Assembly: GCA_963965975.1 (NCBI GenBank)
Contig: OZ014415.1
Span: forward strand, 563,001 to 627,000
From: Xestospongia bergquistia
Taxonomy: Eukaryota; Porifera; Demospongiae; Haplosclerida; Petrosiidae
Length of the DNA stretch: 64,000 nt
Direction of reading: 5' to 3'
Shown here piece by piece: positions 1-11,900 of the stretch (its first letter is position 1; each line of letters opens with the position of its first letter). Under the pieces are notes generated by a model that saw only the letters and a list, made by a program, of their open reading frames with translations, made no database searches and was not told the origin of the DNA. A program made the position numbers and the translations under genes.

Positions 1-52
1 AATACTAGGTGGGTGTGTTAGTAGGTGTGGTTTTAATGTGCTGTTGTATTAG

Positions 53-603
53 GTTTAGCGGTCTTACAGCTGAAGACTTTACTTCAGTAACCACGTCATT
101 ATCAGATGTACATTCAACTTTGTTAAGTTTAGTATATGAAGATACTATATTGATAGGACATAGTCTGGACAGTGACCTCCGAGCAATGAAGGTAACAATT
201 AATCAATGACCTATGCTCCACCCATCAATTTATTTATCTATCTGCTTTATTTGTCCCATCCATTTATTCAACCATTCATCCATTAACTTATGTACTTACT
301 CCATTTATTTTTTCTGACAACATATATTGGTCTATCCATGAAAAATTATTCAAATAAAAGTCTTCGTTTCTTCTCTAGTATATTCACAGTGCTGTTGTTG
401 ACACTGCTATAGTTTTTCCTCATCAGAAAGGTCCTCCATTTAAAAGAGCTCTAAAATCTCTGATGAGTGATTATCTTCAAAAGATCATTCAAGATAGTGT
501 TGATGGCGGTCATGATAGTAGAGAGGATGCTATAGCTTGTATGGAACTTATGATATGGAAAATAAAATCAGATCTTAAGAAAACAAAACGAAGACAGTTA
601 TAA
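53..603 (+). CDS. REXO1: REXO1-like RNA exonuclease, 3' end (partial)
   Basis: This is the C-terminal end of a DEDDh-family 3'-5' RNA exonuclease of the REXO1 type, expected to be nuclear. Two exons are seen: 53-191 and 379-603, joined in phase 0, with the stop TAA at 601-603. The first exon reads FSGLTAEDF and then [12 protein letters not shown], which holds an exonuclease-motif Asp. The second carries [14 protein letters not shown] and the final catalytic His/Asp region [17 protein letters not shown], then ends in a basic tail, KKTKRRQL. These blocks agree closely with the C-terminus of animal REXO1. Upstream exons lie outside the window, so this entry is only the last part of the gene. A Rex1/REXO5-type paralogue is a less likely alternative. 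Confidence 0.86.
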
Positions 604-1033
604 TGGGAAAACTCCTTTAATCAGCTGTACTATTTACTTATAATGGAATGATTAGGGGTGTTACTCCTATGTAATTGCTTTTAATTGTAGTTGCCGGGCT
701 ATTGCATTTTTTAAATTCTCCTCAAAATTGAATATCAGATCATTATTTAATTTTTCATTTCCGATTATATAATGTTTGTGTTTGATGACATAACAAATGT
801 ATTGTTATTATTGTGTTATGTTATTAACAGTTATTATCAACATTATTTAATGATTTTAATAACACATACAAAAGCGTCAATTCAGTTTTACCAATAAAAC
901 TGTCAAAAATTAAAATTTAACCCTCAATCGAATGTGTTAAGTGAATTGATAAAAACAAATAAAACATCTAATAATGCAGTCGTCATAACAACAAATAAAA
1001 CAAACAAACAAATTTCCATACAATACAACATCT
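604..1033. other. Intergenic gap between convergent REXO1 and transgelin ends
   Basis: AT-rich sequence with no coding signal. A poly(A) signal AATAAA at 893-898 on the plus strand fits the 3' end of the REXO1 transcript, implying a 3'UTR of about 300 bases. I saw no clear AATAAA on the minus strand for the transgelin gene. Confidence 0.6.
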
Positions 1034-2735
1034 TTAAAATTCTCCAAGAAACTTAGGATCATAAATTTGTCTAGCCTGTCCATATGGTGTCATACCTGAC
1101 TGGCTAGCTCCCAAATTATATCCCATTTGTAATCCTATAACTCGTTTTCCTTCCTGTATTGTTTGTTCATCAAACATACGTTCATTTTTATCAGCATATT
1201 TTGGTCCAAAAACAGGTCCTTGGTAGCCATTTTTTTGAGCCTAAACAAAGTGATCAAATAGTATAAACACTAATATGTACATTTATAGGAACATCTCACT
1301 TAGTAATAAATTGGTGTTGTCACAACAATGTTGTCCCACCCCCCAAAATATCTCCAATGGGATAGAATTCTGCAAAATTTCTCTCTACTAATTTTAATTT
1401 TGCATTGTTAATACTTTGATAGGGTTATATTCAAAAATCAATGACCAATAATAGTATGTATATAAACATCTAGGAACTATCAAAACATGATTTGTCGAAT
1501 TATTATCAAAGTTATTATAATGATGTTTGTAAAAGATACTACAGTATCGATTAAATGATGTGTATCAAATAACATCTTTGGGAAACAATCTTTAATCTTG
1601 AATAATACATGTAATAAGAAAGATAATTTTCTACTTTCAATATCAAATTTATAAACTACTGACTAGAGATTATGCAGACCCAAACAAGTATATGCCTGTC
1701 CAACCAGCTTCTTTTTATGTAATTCCTTCATTTCTTTTCAGATAATAGTCTCATCCCCAGTCCTACTTTTCCCAGCCTGTGGGTATATGGGTTAGGAATG
1801 AGACTATTTAGAAAAGGCCTTGCTATATGTGACTTAATATATACCACATTAATAATTGAATGATTATTGCTTATTTAATCACATATATCATATTACATGT
1901 ACATTAGCTTACCGTACTACCAATTGCGATAATACTTGTGAGCACCTGTGTATTATAATAATATGGTTCATGTAAAAACATTGGAGTAACAAATTATAGT
2001 AAGTGGGAGTGATTAAATGCTTGAATAGATATGCATACTATAAGAGAAGAGTCAAATCTCCCCTTCTTTTCCAACTAACCATGTTCATATTCACAGCAGA
2101 ATGGAGGTCTTCTGTCTCAAAGAGGGTATCGCTGTGAACACCATATTCTCTACAGGCGTCAAGAAAAGTTTGAATTAGATCTCTCTACAGAGATAAACAT
2201 AATTTTTGGTAGCATTGAAAAGTGGCATATAATAGTTAAGTGACAAATTTATTGTTATGAACTGAAGTGAAATGATATTGTGCATGATCTTACCTGCTGA
2301 AATGGATGCTTTGGTGCAAACCGAGGCAATTTACCTATCACTCTTGAATCAGGATTTAACACCTTGATTAACCTGTATATATTTAAAGTTAGTTAGCAAC
2401 ATCTTTCAATGTAATCATTATTAAGGTAGCTTACTTGCAGAGGTATAGACCATCTCTTATTGCTACATGGAAATCTTTTCCTTTGAATTCTCGCTCAATT
2501 TCTTCCATAGCTTGTGAATCGGCTTCTGGAAAAGGCTCACCAGTGACATTTTCCATCCATATTCTACACTCAAGTTCAAGTTCTTCATCGTAAAGTTCTT
2601 CAAGCTAATCAAAAGAGATGAAATGCATTTGTTTTGTAATGTTAGCATAAATATTATAATACTTTTATGTCTAGAACTAACCTTTTGCTGAATATCAGCA
2701 TTAATTCCCGATTTGTCCGCTCTATGTTGCGCCAT
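1034..2735 (-). CDS. Transgelin/calponin-like actin-binding protein
   Basis: This is a small cytoplasmic actin-binding protein of the transgelin (SM22)/calponin family. Six exons on the minus strand join without a phase error: 2735-2682, 2604-2435, 2372-2294, 2184-2080, 1945-1913 and 1240-1034, giving 215 residues. Transgelins are usually about 200. The start MAQHRADKSG leads into a single calponin-homology domain (WMENVTGEPFPEA, then DGLYLCKLIKVLNPDS, then FLDACREYGV...LFETEDL). A C-terminal calponin-like repeat follows (VIGLQMGYNLGASQSGMTPYG). One exon is only 33 bases (VLTSIIAIGST). The start codon is chosen because it begins the family N-terminus. It lies 221 bp from the start of the divergent EGF/LamG gene, so the two may share a promoter. 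The TAGLN/TAGLN2/TAGLN3 split is vertebrate-specific, so no symbol is given. Confidence 0.93.
1241..1912 (-). other. Transgelin intron 5 with a short inverted repeat
   Basis: The intron is 672 bp. It holds a 65-bp inverted repeat at 1744-1808: arm AATAGTCTCATCCC faces GGAATGAGACTATT with one mismatch in 14. No other coding or RNA signal was seen. Confidence 0.6.
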
Positions 2736-2956
2736 TGTACGCTAAAACAAAACGACTTATTAGCAACTCGTATGAACATTAATTTACCAAAGTTCCACTT
2801 AATTTGCATTCGATGAGCCCGCCCTCAATTATGGTTGCCATAGTAACTGGACGCATTTTAGAAAAAGAGGAGTGGCTGACTGAGTATACTCTTGAAATAA
2901 GTCAAACATTTTTTCTTTACGCAGACGATAGATGCGCTGAGGGAGATGCCAGAGCA
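2736..2956. promoter_or_regulatory. Bidirectional promoter, transgelin / EGF-LamG gene
   Basis: These 221 bp separate two divergent start codons and must hold the promoter or 5'UTR of both genes. A 14-base sequence at 2834-2847, GTTGCCATAGTAAC, matches the RFX X-box pattern (GTNRCC, 2-base spacer, RGYAAC). Whether it is bound is not shown; similar sequences occur elsewhere in the window. Confidence 0.5.
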
Positions 2957-5900
2957 ATGAGTCTTCCTTCCATATTGTTCTTTTTACTCGTGGTATTTGC
3001 AAAGGGAACTCTAGGCCAACTAGGTATGTGGTGATGGGAACGCCCACAAGTATTACTAATATTTGATAGGGAAGGGCTTTCAAGTGTTTCAATTGATAAT
3101 AACAATTGTAGGAAGAGTCAATTATTGTAATTTTATAATTGCATTCTTTATGATACATTCCTTTCTTATAATTTCCTAATAAATTACCAGTATCATTATA
3201 TTAGTACAGTATAGCTACCAGTATACATACAATAGAATCATTACGTGTTCAGCTCATAATCAGGAGAGCACTAAATTATACATAGCTATTCTTCTTTCTT
3301 TATTTATTGAATCAAAAACATTCCTTCTTTCTGTTAAAAAGATATAGTGTATATTACAGGTAGTAGGAGGTGGAAACTAGTGTGTATGTGTTCTAAGATT
3401 ATAATTTGTAAATATAATTATTATATTATAGAGATTTGGTAAATTTCCAATTTAGTAATATTGAACTGATCAATATTCTAAACACAATTAATATAATAAA
3501 TTTTAAACTGGATCTAACTGAAATAACCAGACCATTGTTTTTCCATTGAGATTGGTCAAAATTATTTTGTTTTAACTAGTTAATATAATGTTAATATGTT
3601 ATAGCGGACCACTAGATTTAAAACTATACTCTTAAAAAGTAATTCTATGTGTGTTCTCTCTTTAATGAATTGACCTATACACTTGTGTGGCTAATAATAT
3701 TCATAGATGTTTTTTTAAAAAACAATATTCATAATTTTATTATATAATAACAACCCCACATAGTTTAGGAAATATCTCAAGTTTGTATCTTTTCTTCAAC
3801 TAATATTATGAAATGTTTCTCTTTTCTCCATAGAACTATGTTCTATTAATATTTGTTTCAATTTCGGCACTTGCATCTTAATCGATGGTCAACAAACTTG
3901 TATGTGTCTACCTGTTTTTACAGGTGCATTGTGTGAATTGAATGTGGATGCCTGTGATAGCAATCCTTGTCTTAATAATGCTAACTGCACAGATTTGATA
4001 GCTGGATTTCAATGTTCCTGTTCACCTGGTTTTACTGGTCGTCAATGTGAAACTGATATCAACGAGTGTGCTAACAATCCTTGCATTAATGGCTTGTGTA
4101 ATGATGATATTAATAGCTATAGCTGTGATTGTGATGTAGGCTATAGCGGACCAAACTGTGCAACAAATATTGATGACTGTCCTGTTAATGCATGTTCAAA
4201 TGGTAGTACATGTATCGATAGAATTGAAGAGTACACTTGTGCCTGTCCTGATGGGTTTGCCGGTGCTATGTGCCAACTGGAATCCAACTGTTCTATTGAT
4301 AATGATCCTTGTCAGAATAATGCTCTATGTTCTCTTGTAAACAATAATACCATCTGTGATTGCTTGACTGGTTACAGTGGAGAGTTATGTGAGACAGACA
4401 TCAATGAATGTGCATCAACCCCTTGTAAGAATGGAAGTTGTGTTGATAAAATTGCCTCATTTAATTGTATATGTTTACCTGGTTACACTGGAGACCAATG
4501 TGAGATTGATATTGATGAATGCAATCCAAATCCATGTCAAAGTGGTGGTGTATGTGAGGATTATGTTAATGGATTTGATTGCTTCTGTCGTCAAGGTTTC
4601 ACAGGGTTATTATGTCAAATTAATGTTGACGATTGTCAGAATGTTGTTTGTCAAAATGGTGGAACTTGTGAAGATGGTGTCAATGCATTTCAGTGCAAGT
4701 GTCAAGATGGATTCTCAGGAGAATTTTGTGAGACTTTAACAGATCCTTGTTTCTTTCAACCCTGTGTCAATGGAGGTACCTGTCTTGTCACAGAAGACAT
4801 GTACACTTGTACTTGTCAAGCTAATTATACTGGATTTAATTGCAGTATTGAAATCACCCCTTGTTTCTCCAATCCTTGCCTGAATGGTGCTACCTGCAAT
4901 GACCAGACCGATAACTACACTTGTATCTGTGCACCTGGTTATACTGGTGAGGAATGCCAGTTGGACATCAACGAGTGTCTCTCTGATCCTTGCCTCAATG
5001 GTGCTACCTGTAACAATCTATTTGGTAGATTTGAATGCATTTGTCCACCAGGATACACAGGAGAATTTTGTGGTACCAATATTGATGACTGTGCTGAAGA
5101 CCCATGCATGCATAACGGTACATGTCATGATGATGTTAATGGTTATATATGTGATTGTGCTCCTGGTTACACTGGCTTACAATGTGAAACAGATATTGAT
5201 GATTGTGCTTCATCTCCATGTCACAGTAATGCTACATGCATTGATTTAGTGAATAACTTTACCTGTTTTTGTCCGCTAGGGCTAACTGGACTCCAATGTC
5301 TTGTTAATATTAATGACTGCATTGACAATCCCTGTGGAAATAGTAGCACCTGTATTGACTTAATTGGAGGCTATCAATGTATGTGTCAGTCAGGATTCAC
5401 TGGAGATCATTGTCTCATTAATATCAATGATTGCCAATCGGATTCCTGTCTCAACAATGGTACTTGTGTTGATGGCATCAACGGTTTTACTTGTATCTGC
5501 ACTTCAGAATACACAGGAGATAATTGTGAATCTGAAGTAGATTATTGTGACTCTAATCCATGCTCCCAGCAAGCAACATGTGTCAGTATGCTCTCTGGTT
5601 ATATATGCATCTGTCCTGACGACTATACTGGTCCAGATTGCTCGATACAAATTGATGACTGTGAACCCAATTTATGCCTCAATGGAGCAACTTGTAACGA
5701 TCTCATTGGTACATTTCAATGTGTGTGTGCAGCTGGCTACACAGGTACCCAGTGTGAAGTTGATATCAACGAATGTGATCCAAATCCTTGTCAAAATGGA
5801 GGTTCCTGTAACGACCTTATCAATGGTTTCTCATGTCAATGTCCTCCTGAATTCACAGGCAAGTCATGTGAACTTGATACCAATAATGATTGTGCTAATG

Positions 5901-8900
5901 TGACATGTGAAAACAATGGAAAATGCAAGGAAATACTTGGCGGTTTTGAGTGTCTCTGTCCTAATGGATTCACTGGTATGTTTTGTCAGATCAACATTGA
6001 TGACTGTGCCTCTAATCCTTGCCTGAACAATGGTACATGTGTAGATGAAGTGGGTAACTACACTTGCAAATGTTCTAGTGGTTATGATGGCTACAATTGC
6101 GCTATAGATCTTGACTTATGTGACCCACAACCTTGTTCTAATGGAGGCTCATGTGTTGAGAGTCTAACTGGTGGCTATTTCAATTGTACCTGCCCTGATG
6201 GTTATGATGGTGTATTTTGTGAGAGAGATATCAATGAATGCGAGAGTGAACCTTGTCTTAATGGTGGTACATGTACTAATACTATTGGAAGTTTTGAGTG
6301 TGCCTGTCCTGATTCCTATGTGGGTACACTTTGTGAAGTTAAACTTTTTGAAGATTGCTCTGATCATCCATGTCAAAACAATGCTACATGTATTGATGCT
6401 GGTTCCGGTATCGGATCAGGTTCTCAGTTTACTTGTCAATGTGGTTCAGGGTATACTGGTAATCGTTGTGAAATGTTGATATCTGCTTGTGATAGTGAGC
6501 CATGTTTTAATGGAGGAGAATGTTTAAATCAATTTGGTGAATTTCATTGCACTTGTTTACCAGATTTCTCAGGACCACAATGTGAAATAGATCTTAACCC
6601 TTGTTCTTCAAGCCCTTGTCATAATAATGCTACTTGTGAAAATGCTCCACAAGGCAATGTTTTCTCTTGTACATGTTCTCCAGGATACACAGGGTTCTTA
6701 TGTGATAGTGAGCAAGATGATTGTGCCAGTAACTCATGTCTCAATGGTGGTACATGCATTGATATGTTGTTAGGGTTTAAATGCAAGTGCCCACCTGGTT
6801 ATAGTGGTACACGATGTAATGTAACAGTTGACCCTTGCTCTTCAAATCCATGTCTAAATGATTCCACATGTATTAGCAACAATTCAAATGGATTCATTTG
6901 TAGTTGTGCTGTAGGATTCACTGGCACTCTTTGTGATACAAATATTGATGACTGTATCCACAATCCTTGTATGAACAATGCCACTTGTGTCGATGATGTT
7001 GCTAGCTTTCGCTGTAAATGTTTGGATGGTTATGAAGGAGAATTATGTGAAAGAGAGAGAGATGATTGTGCAAACGTATCATGCCATAACGGTGGCCAAT
7101 GTATTGACGTGGGTGCTTCCTATATCTGTAAGTGTGCTGCAGGATTCTCAGGGTCTAATTGTGAAGTTGGTATCAATGAGTGTATGGACGAACCCTGTCA
7201 AAATGGCGGTATCTGTCAAGATCTTGTTGCTGATTATACATGCATTTGTGCTTTGGGTTATACTGGTAAAAATTGTACAGTGAACATTGATGATTGTGTA
7301 GGAGTCGTCTGTGAAAACAATGGTACATGTATTGATGGCATCAATTCTTCCCACTGTGACTGTGTAATAGGTTGGACTGGTGAGTTTTGTGAAGTTATGA
7401 TTGATGATTGTCAAGATATTAATTGTCAAAATAATGGAACTTGCATTGATTTTCTTAATACCTTCCAGTGTGTTTGTCAAGCAGGTTTTACTGGTCAGTA
7501 TTGTCAAATTAACATTGATGACTGTATCGGCATCTCATGTAATAACGGTTCTTGTCAAGATTTGGTGGATGGATACAAGTGTGTATGCAATCTTGGCTAC
7601 ACTGGTTCACTGTGTGAGTTGATGGTCAATGATTGTATTGAAGTTGAATGCCTCAATGGAGGGTTCTGTCAAGATTTACTGAATGATTTCATATGTCAAT
7701 GCCCTATGGGATATACTGGTCGATACTGTCAGACTGATATCGATGAATGTTTTGGAATATCATGTGAAAATAATGGAACATGCAAAGACTTAGTCAATGG
7801 ATTTCAATGCAATTGTCAAGACGGTTTTGATGGTACATACTGTGAAAACAACATTGATGAATGTAGTAGTAATCCATGTTTAAACAATGCCACTTGTGTT
7901 GATAGTATCAACAGTGTCACCTGTATCTGCTCTCCACTCTTCACAGGGCAAACATGTGAGACTGAAGTTAACTTATGTCTCAGTAACCCTTGTCAAAATG
8001 GTGGCATTTGCCGGCCAGAAATATCTAACGGGTATCCATCATATGCATGTAACTGCATAGGTCCATATCGTGGTGATGACTGTGAAATTAAAGATTTGTG
8101 CCTTCAAATGCCCTGTCAGAATAATGCTACTTGCATTACTAATATCACTGATGGTATGTATATATGCGTGTGCGATACAAACTACTACAGTCAGAACTGT
8201 GAATTCTTTGACTACTGTTACTCCAGCCCTTGTCAAAATGAAGGCTCATGTAGTAATGTAATACTTTACAGTGGTTCAGGAGATTTTAATTCACTTATTC
8301 CATCTCAGAGTGACCTCTATGTGTGTACTTGTCTAATGGGGTATACTGGAAATGATTGTGGTATTGAGATTACTCCATGCTACTTTAGTCCTTGTGAAAA
8401 TGGAGGTACTTGTCATGATGACTTAGAAAGGAAAACATACAGCTGTGATTGTCCTATTGGCTATACTGGACAGAACTGTTCTCAAGGTAATGATAAATGA
8501 ATGGATGGACATACAGATTGACAAATGAATGGATGGATGGACATAGAGATGGACAAATGGATGGATGGATGGACATACAGATGGACAAATGGATGGTATG
8601 GATGGACGGACATATAGATGGACAAATGGATGGTATGGATGGATGGATGGACATACAGATGGAAAAATGGATGATATGGATGGATGGACGGACATACAGA
8701 TGGACAAATGGATGGTATGGATGGACATACAGATGGACAAATGGATGGTATGGATGGATGGATGGACATACAGATGGACAAATGGATGATATGGATGGAT
8801 GGATGGACATACAGATGGACAAATGGATGGTATGGATGGATGGATGGACATACAGATGGACAAATGGATGGTATGGATGGATGGATGGACATACAGATGG

Positions 8901-11900
8901 ACAAATGGATGATATGGATGGATGGACGGACATACAGATGGACAAATGGATGGTATGGATGGACATACAGATGGACAAATGGATGGTATGGATGGATGGA
9001 TGGACATACAGATGGACAAATGGATGATATGGATGGATGGATGGACATACAGATGGACAAATGGATGGTATGGATGGGTGAATAGACAGACTGATGGATT
9101 AGAAGACTGGATCATGTTAACCTGTTCCTCTTGTTTTTAGTTACCGTCAGTAACACACCTTACTTCAGAGGTGATTCCTACATTTTAGTACCCTATTCAC
9201 TGAGTGATAGCAACTACACATTACTGCATATTTCATTACAAACTCAATCCAATAATGGTTTAGTCTTATTTGCAAGTAATAATGATCAATCTGACTACAT
9301 CTCTCTTGGAGTGGAGTCAAGTCTATTAACTTTGAGACTAAAACAAGGACAGATGGTAGTCAATCTTGATGATCATTACCACCCAATAGCTGATGGAAGA
9401 TGGCATTCTGTCTCAATCTTTCAAGAAGGATCACATTTAGTGTTAGAAGTTGATGGCTATCGTAATTCAACTCAAATTATAGTATCTAATTCAAATTTAC
9501 AGTCTCGTACATATCTTGGTGGTATTGATAACTTTACAATATTGCCTAATGATATTTCACAATCCAGTGGCTTTATAGGACTATTAAATATTACTGTAGA
9601 AATTGGAGGAACTAATGTTCATATAATCAATGACTCCATTGCTGGAATTAATGTTGGAGATGGGGCCCCTGCTTTATGTACACCTGATAGTTGTAGTAAT
9701 GGAGGTATATGTCAAGAAGATGGTATAAAGTATAGTTGTCTGTGTCCACTTGGATTTGGAGGAATCTATTGTTCAGAAGGTGAGTATAGTATTACATTGA
9801 AAAGAAAAATATATTAACCACATACTGTATTTTTAGATCTAGATATACGAATACCATATTTTTCCAATACTTCATATCTTATTGTACAAAAGACCAATTC
9901 TTCTGAGACCTCATTAGAAGTTGATCTGGCAATACATACTACAGCAACAGATGGTCTTCTCTTTCTCATTTACGACAATACTAACTATACTGATGACTAC
10001 TTTTCTCTAATATTAATGGATGCCTCACTAACAATTCAATATGATTTCGGATCTGGTGTAAAAAGTTTGTTCTACAATGGTAACATCAGTGATGATAACT
10101 GGCATATTATTACTGCACTCTACAATACTACCAGTGTTTTCTTAGCAGTGGATGATAATACTGTCATTGATATTAATATCATAATGAATGATGTCATTGA
10201 ACTTAACTCTCCATTGTTTCTCGGTGGTATACCATATGGTCTGAATACTCCATTGACAACAGATCAGAGGAATGGGTTTATTGGATGTATACGCGATCTA
10301 CAAGTAAACAATAACAAAATGGATATTGTCAGTGATAGCTTGTATGGACTTGATATCACAGAATGTCCTAAATCTGTCTGCTCCTATGTTCAGTGTGCCA
10401 ATGGAGGCACTTGTGAGAATGTACAGGACAATGTAGCTGGATTTAGATGTACTTGTCCTTATGGATATTCAGGACAGTATTGTGAAGTTTCTTTACCTTT
10501 GTGTTCACCTAATCCATGTTTATATGGAGGTATCTGTGAGGAGTTTGATGATAGGACATTTAGCTGTCTTTGTACTTTGGGAAGACAGGGTAGACTCTGT
10601 GAACAAGGTAAGACCAATGTATGTAAATAGTGATAGATGAACGGATGGATGTATAGACAGGTTAAGAAATTGATAGTGTGATCAACTTAACTCTCTTTGT
10701 TTCTTACAGAACTCAATATTACCATACCCTCTTTCTTTAACAAGTCCTATATTATCTATCCTTCTTTGTCAAATGTTGCCAGCACTCTTTCCATTACTAT
10801 AACATTCTATCCTACAAAATCTGATGGTCTCTTGCTCTTCAATGCTTTAAGCAACAATGATTTTAGTGACTACATTTCAATAGCTTTAGTTAACTCATTT
10901 ATAGTATATAGATTCAATCTTGGATCAGGAGCAGCTCAGTTGTCTAGTCCCCAGCAAATAACTCTTGATCAATGGCACATAGTAACTGTCAATAGAACTA
11001 GACAAGTGGGTTTCTTACAAGTAGACAATCAGTCATTAGTAACTGGTCAATCTCTTGGGACTTTTACTGGTCTAAACATAGCTGGATCTATGTGGCTAGG
11101 AGGTTATAATCAATTTATGATTTTGTCACAGTTTTCAGGTACTAATGTTGGATTTAGTGGCTGTATCAGTTCAGTGAGTGTCAAAGGAACACATTTGGAA
11201 TTAATAATCCAAGCTGAATCAGGTTATGGTATCAGTGAATGCAACATTACAATATGTAAGGGTAATCCTTGCTTTAATGGAGCCACTTGTGTAGAGAATT
11301 CAAACAGTTTTACTTGTGTCTGTCCTCCTGGATTTAATGGTCCACTTTGTGCTGTACAACTGAAGTCATGTGCTTCAAGCCCTTGCATGAATGGAGGTAC
11401 TTGTCTAGAAGTCATGAATGGAGCCAACTTTACTTGTCATTGTCCTCTTGGATATGCTGGATACTTTTGCGAAGAAAGTAAGTTATCAGTATATTATTAA
11501 TTAAAGTAATATCTTCTCTTTGTTGACAGATATCGTTGTCACTTTACCGTCATTTAGTGGACAGTCCTTTTTACAATATTCCTCACCTGTTGGTATTACC
11601 TCGAGTACAAGTGTCTCTCTTACATTCTATCCCACGTCACAAACAGGACTCCTTTTTTATATTGGAGATGTTACCCTGTCTCGAGATTTTCTCTCTCTCT
11701 CATTAGTCAACGGATTCATAGAGTTTCGATATGATCTTGGTTCAGGTCCTGCTATGATAATGACAAATGTTAGTATTATGTTAAATCATTGGCACACAAT
11801 TCAAGCTACTAGAACAAGAAAATCTGGTTCACTGACAGTTGATAGTAGTGATACATACTATGGTACGTCACCAGGTACTACATCATTACTAAATGCACAA

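Noticed and set aside
4158..8261. Additional frames of 60-120 codons inside the EGF exon on both strands
   Set aside because: Shadows of the EGF-coding frame, caused by repeated codon patterns; no family match.
8423..9140. Several overlapping long reading frames on both strands (Ser/Ile/His/Pro-rich or Asp/Gly/Trp-rich)
   Set aside because: They are translations of the intron 2 minisatellite; the repeat core lacks stop triplets, and the real EGF and LamG exons join cleanly across it.
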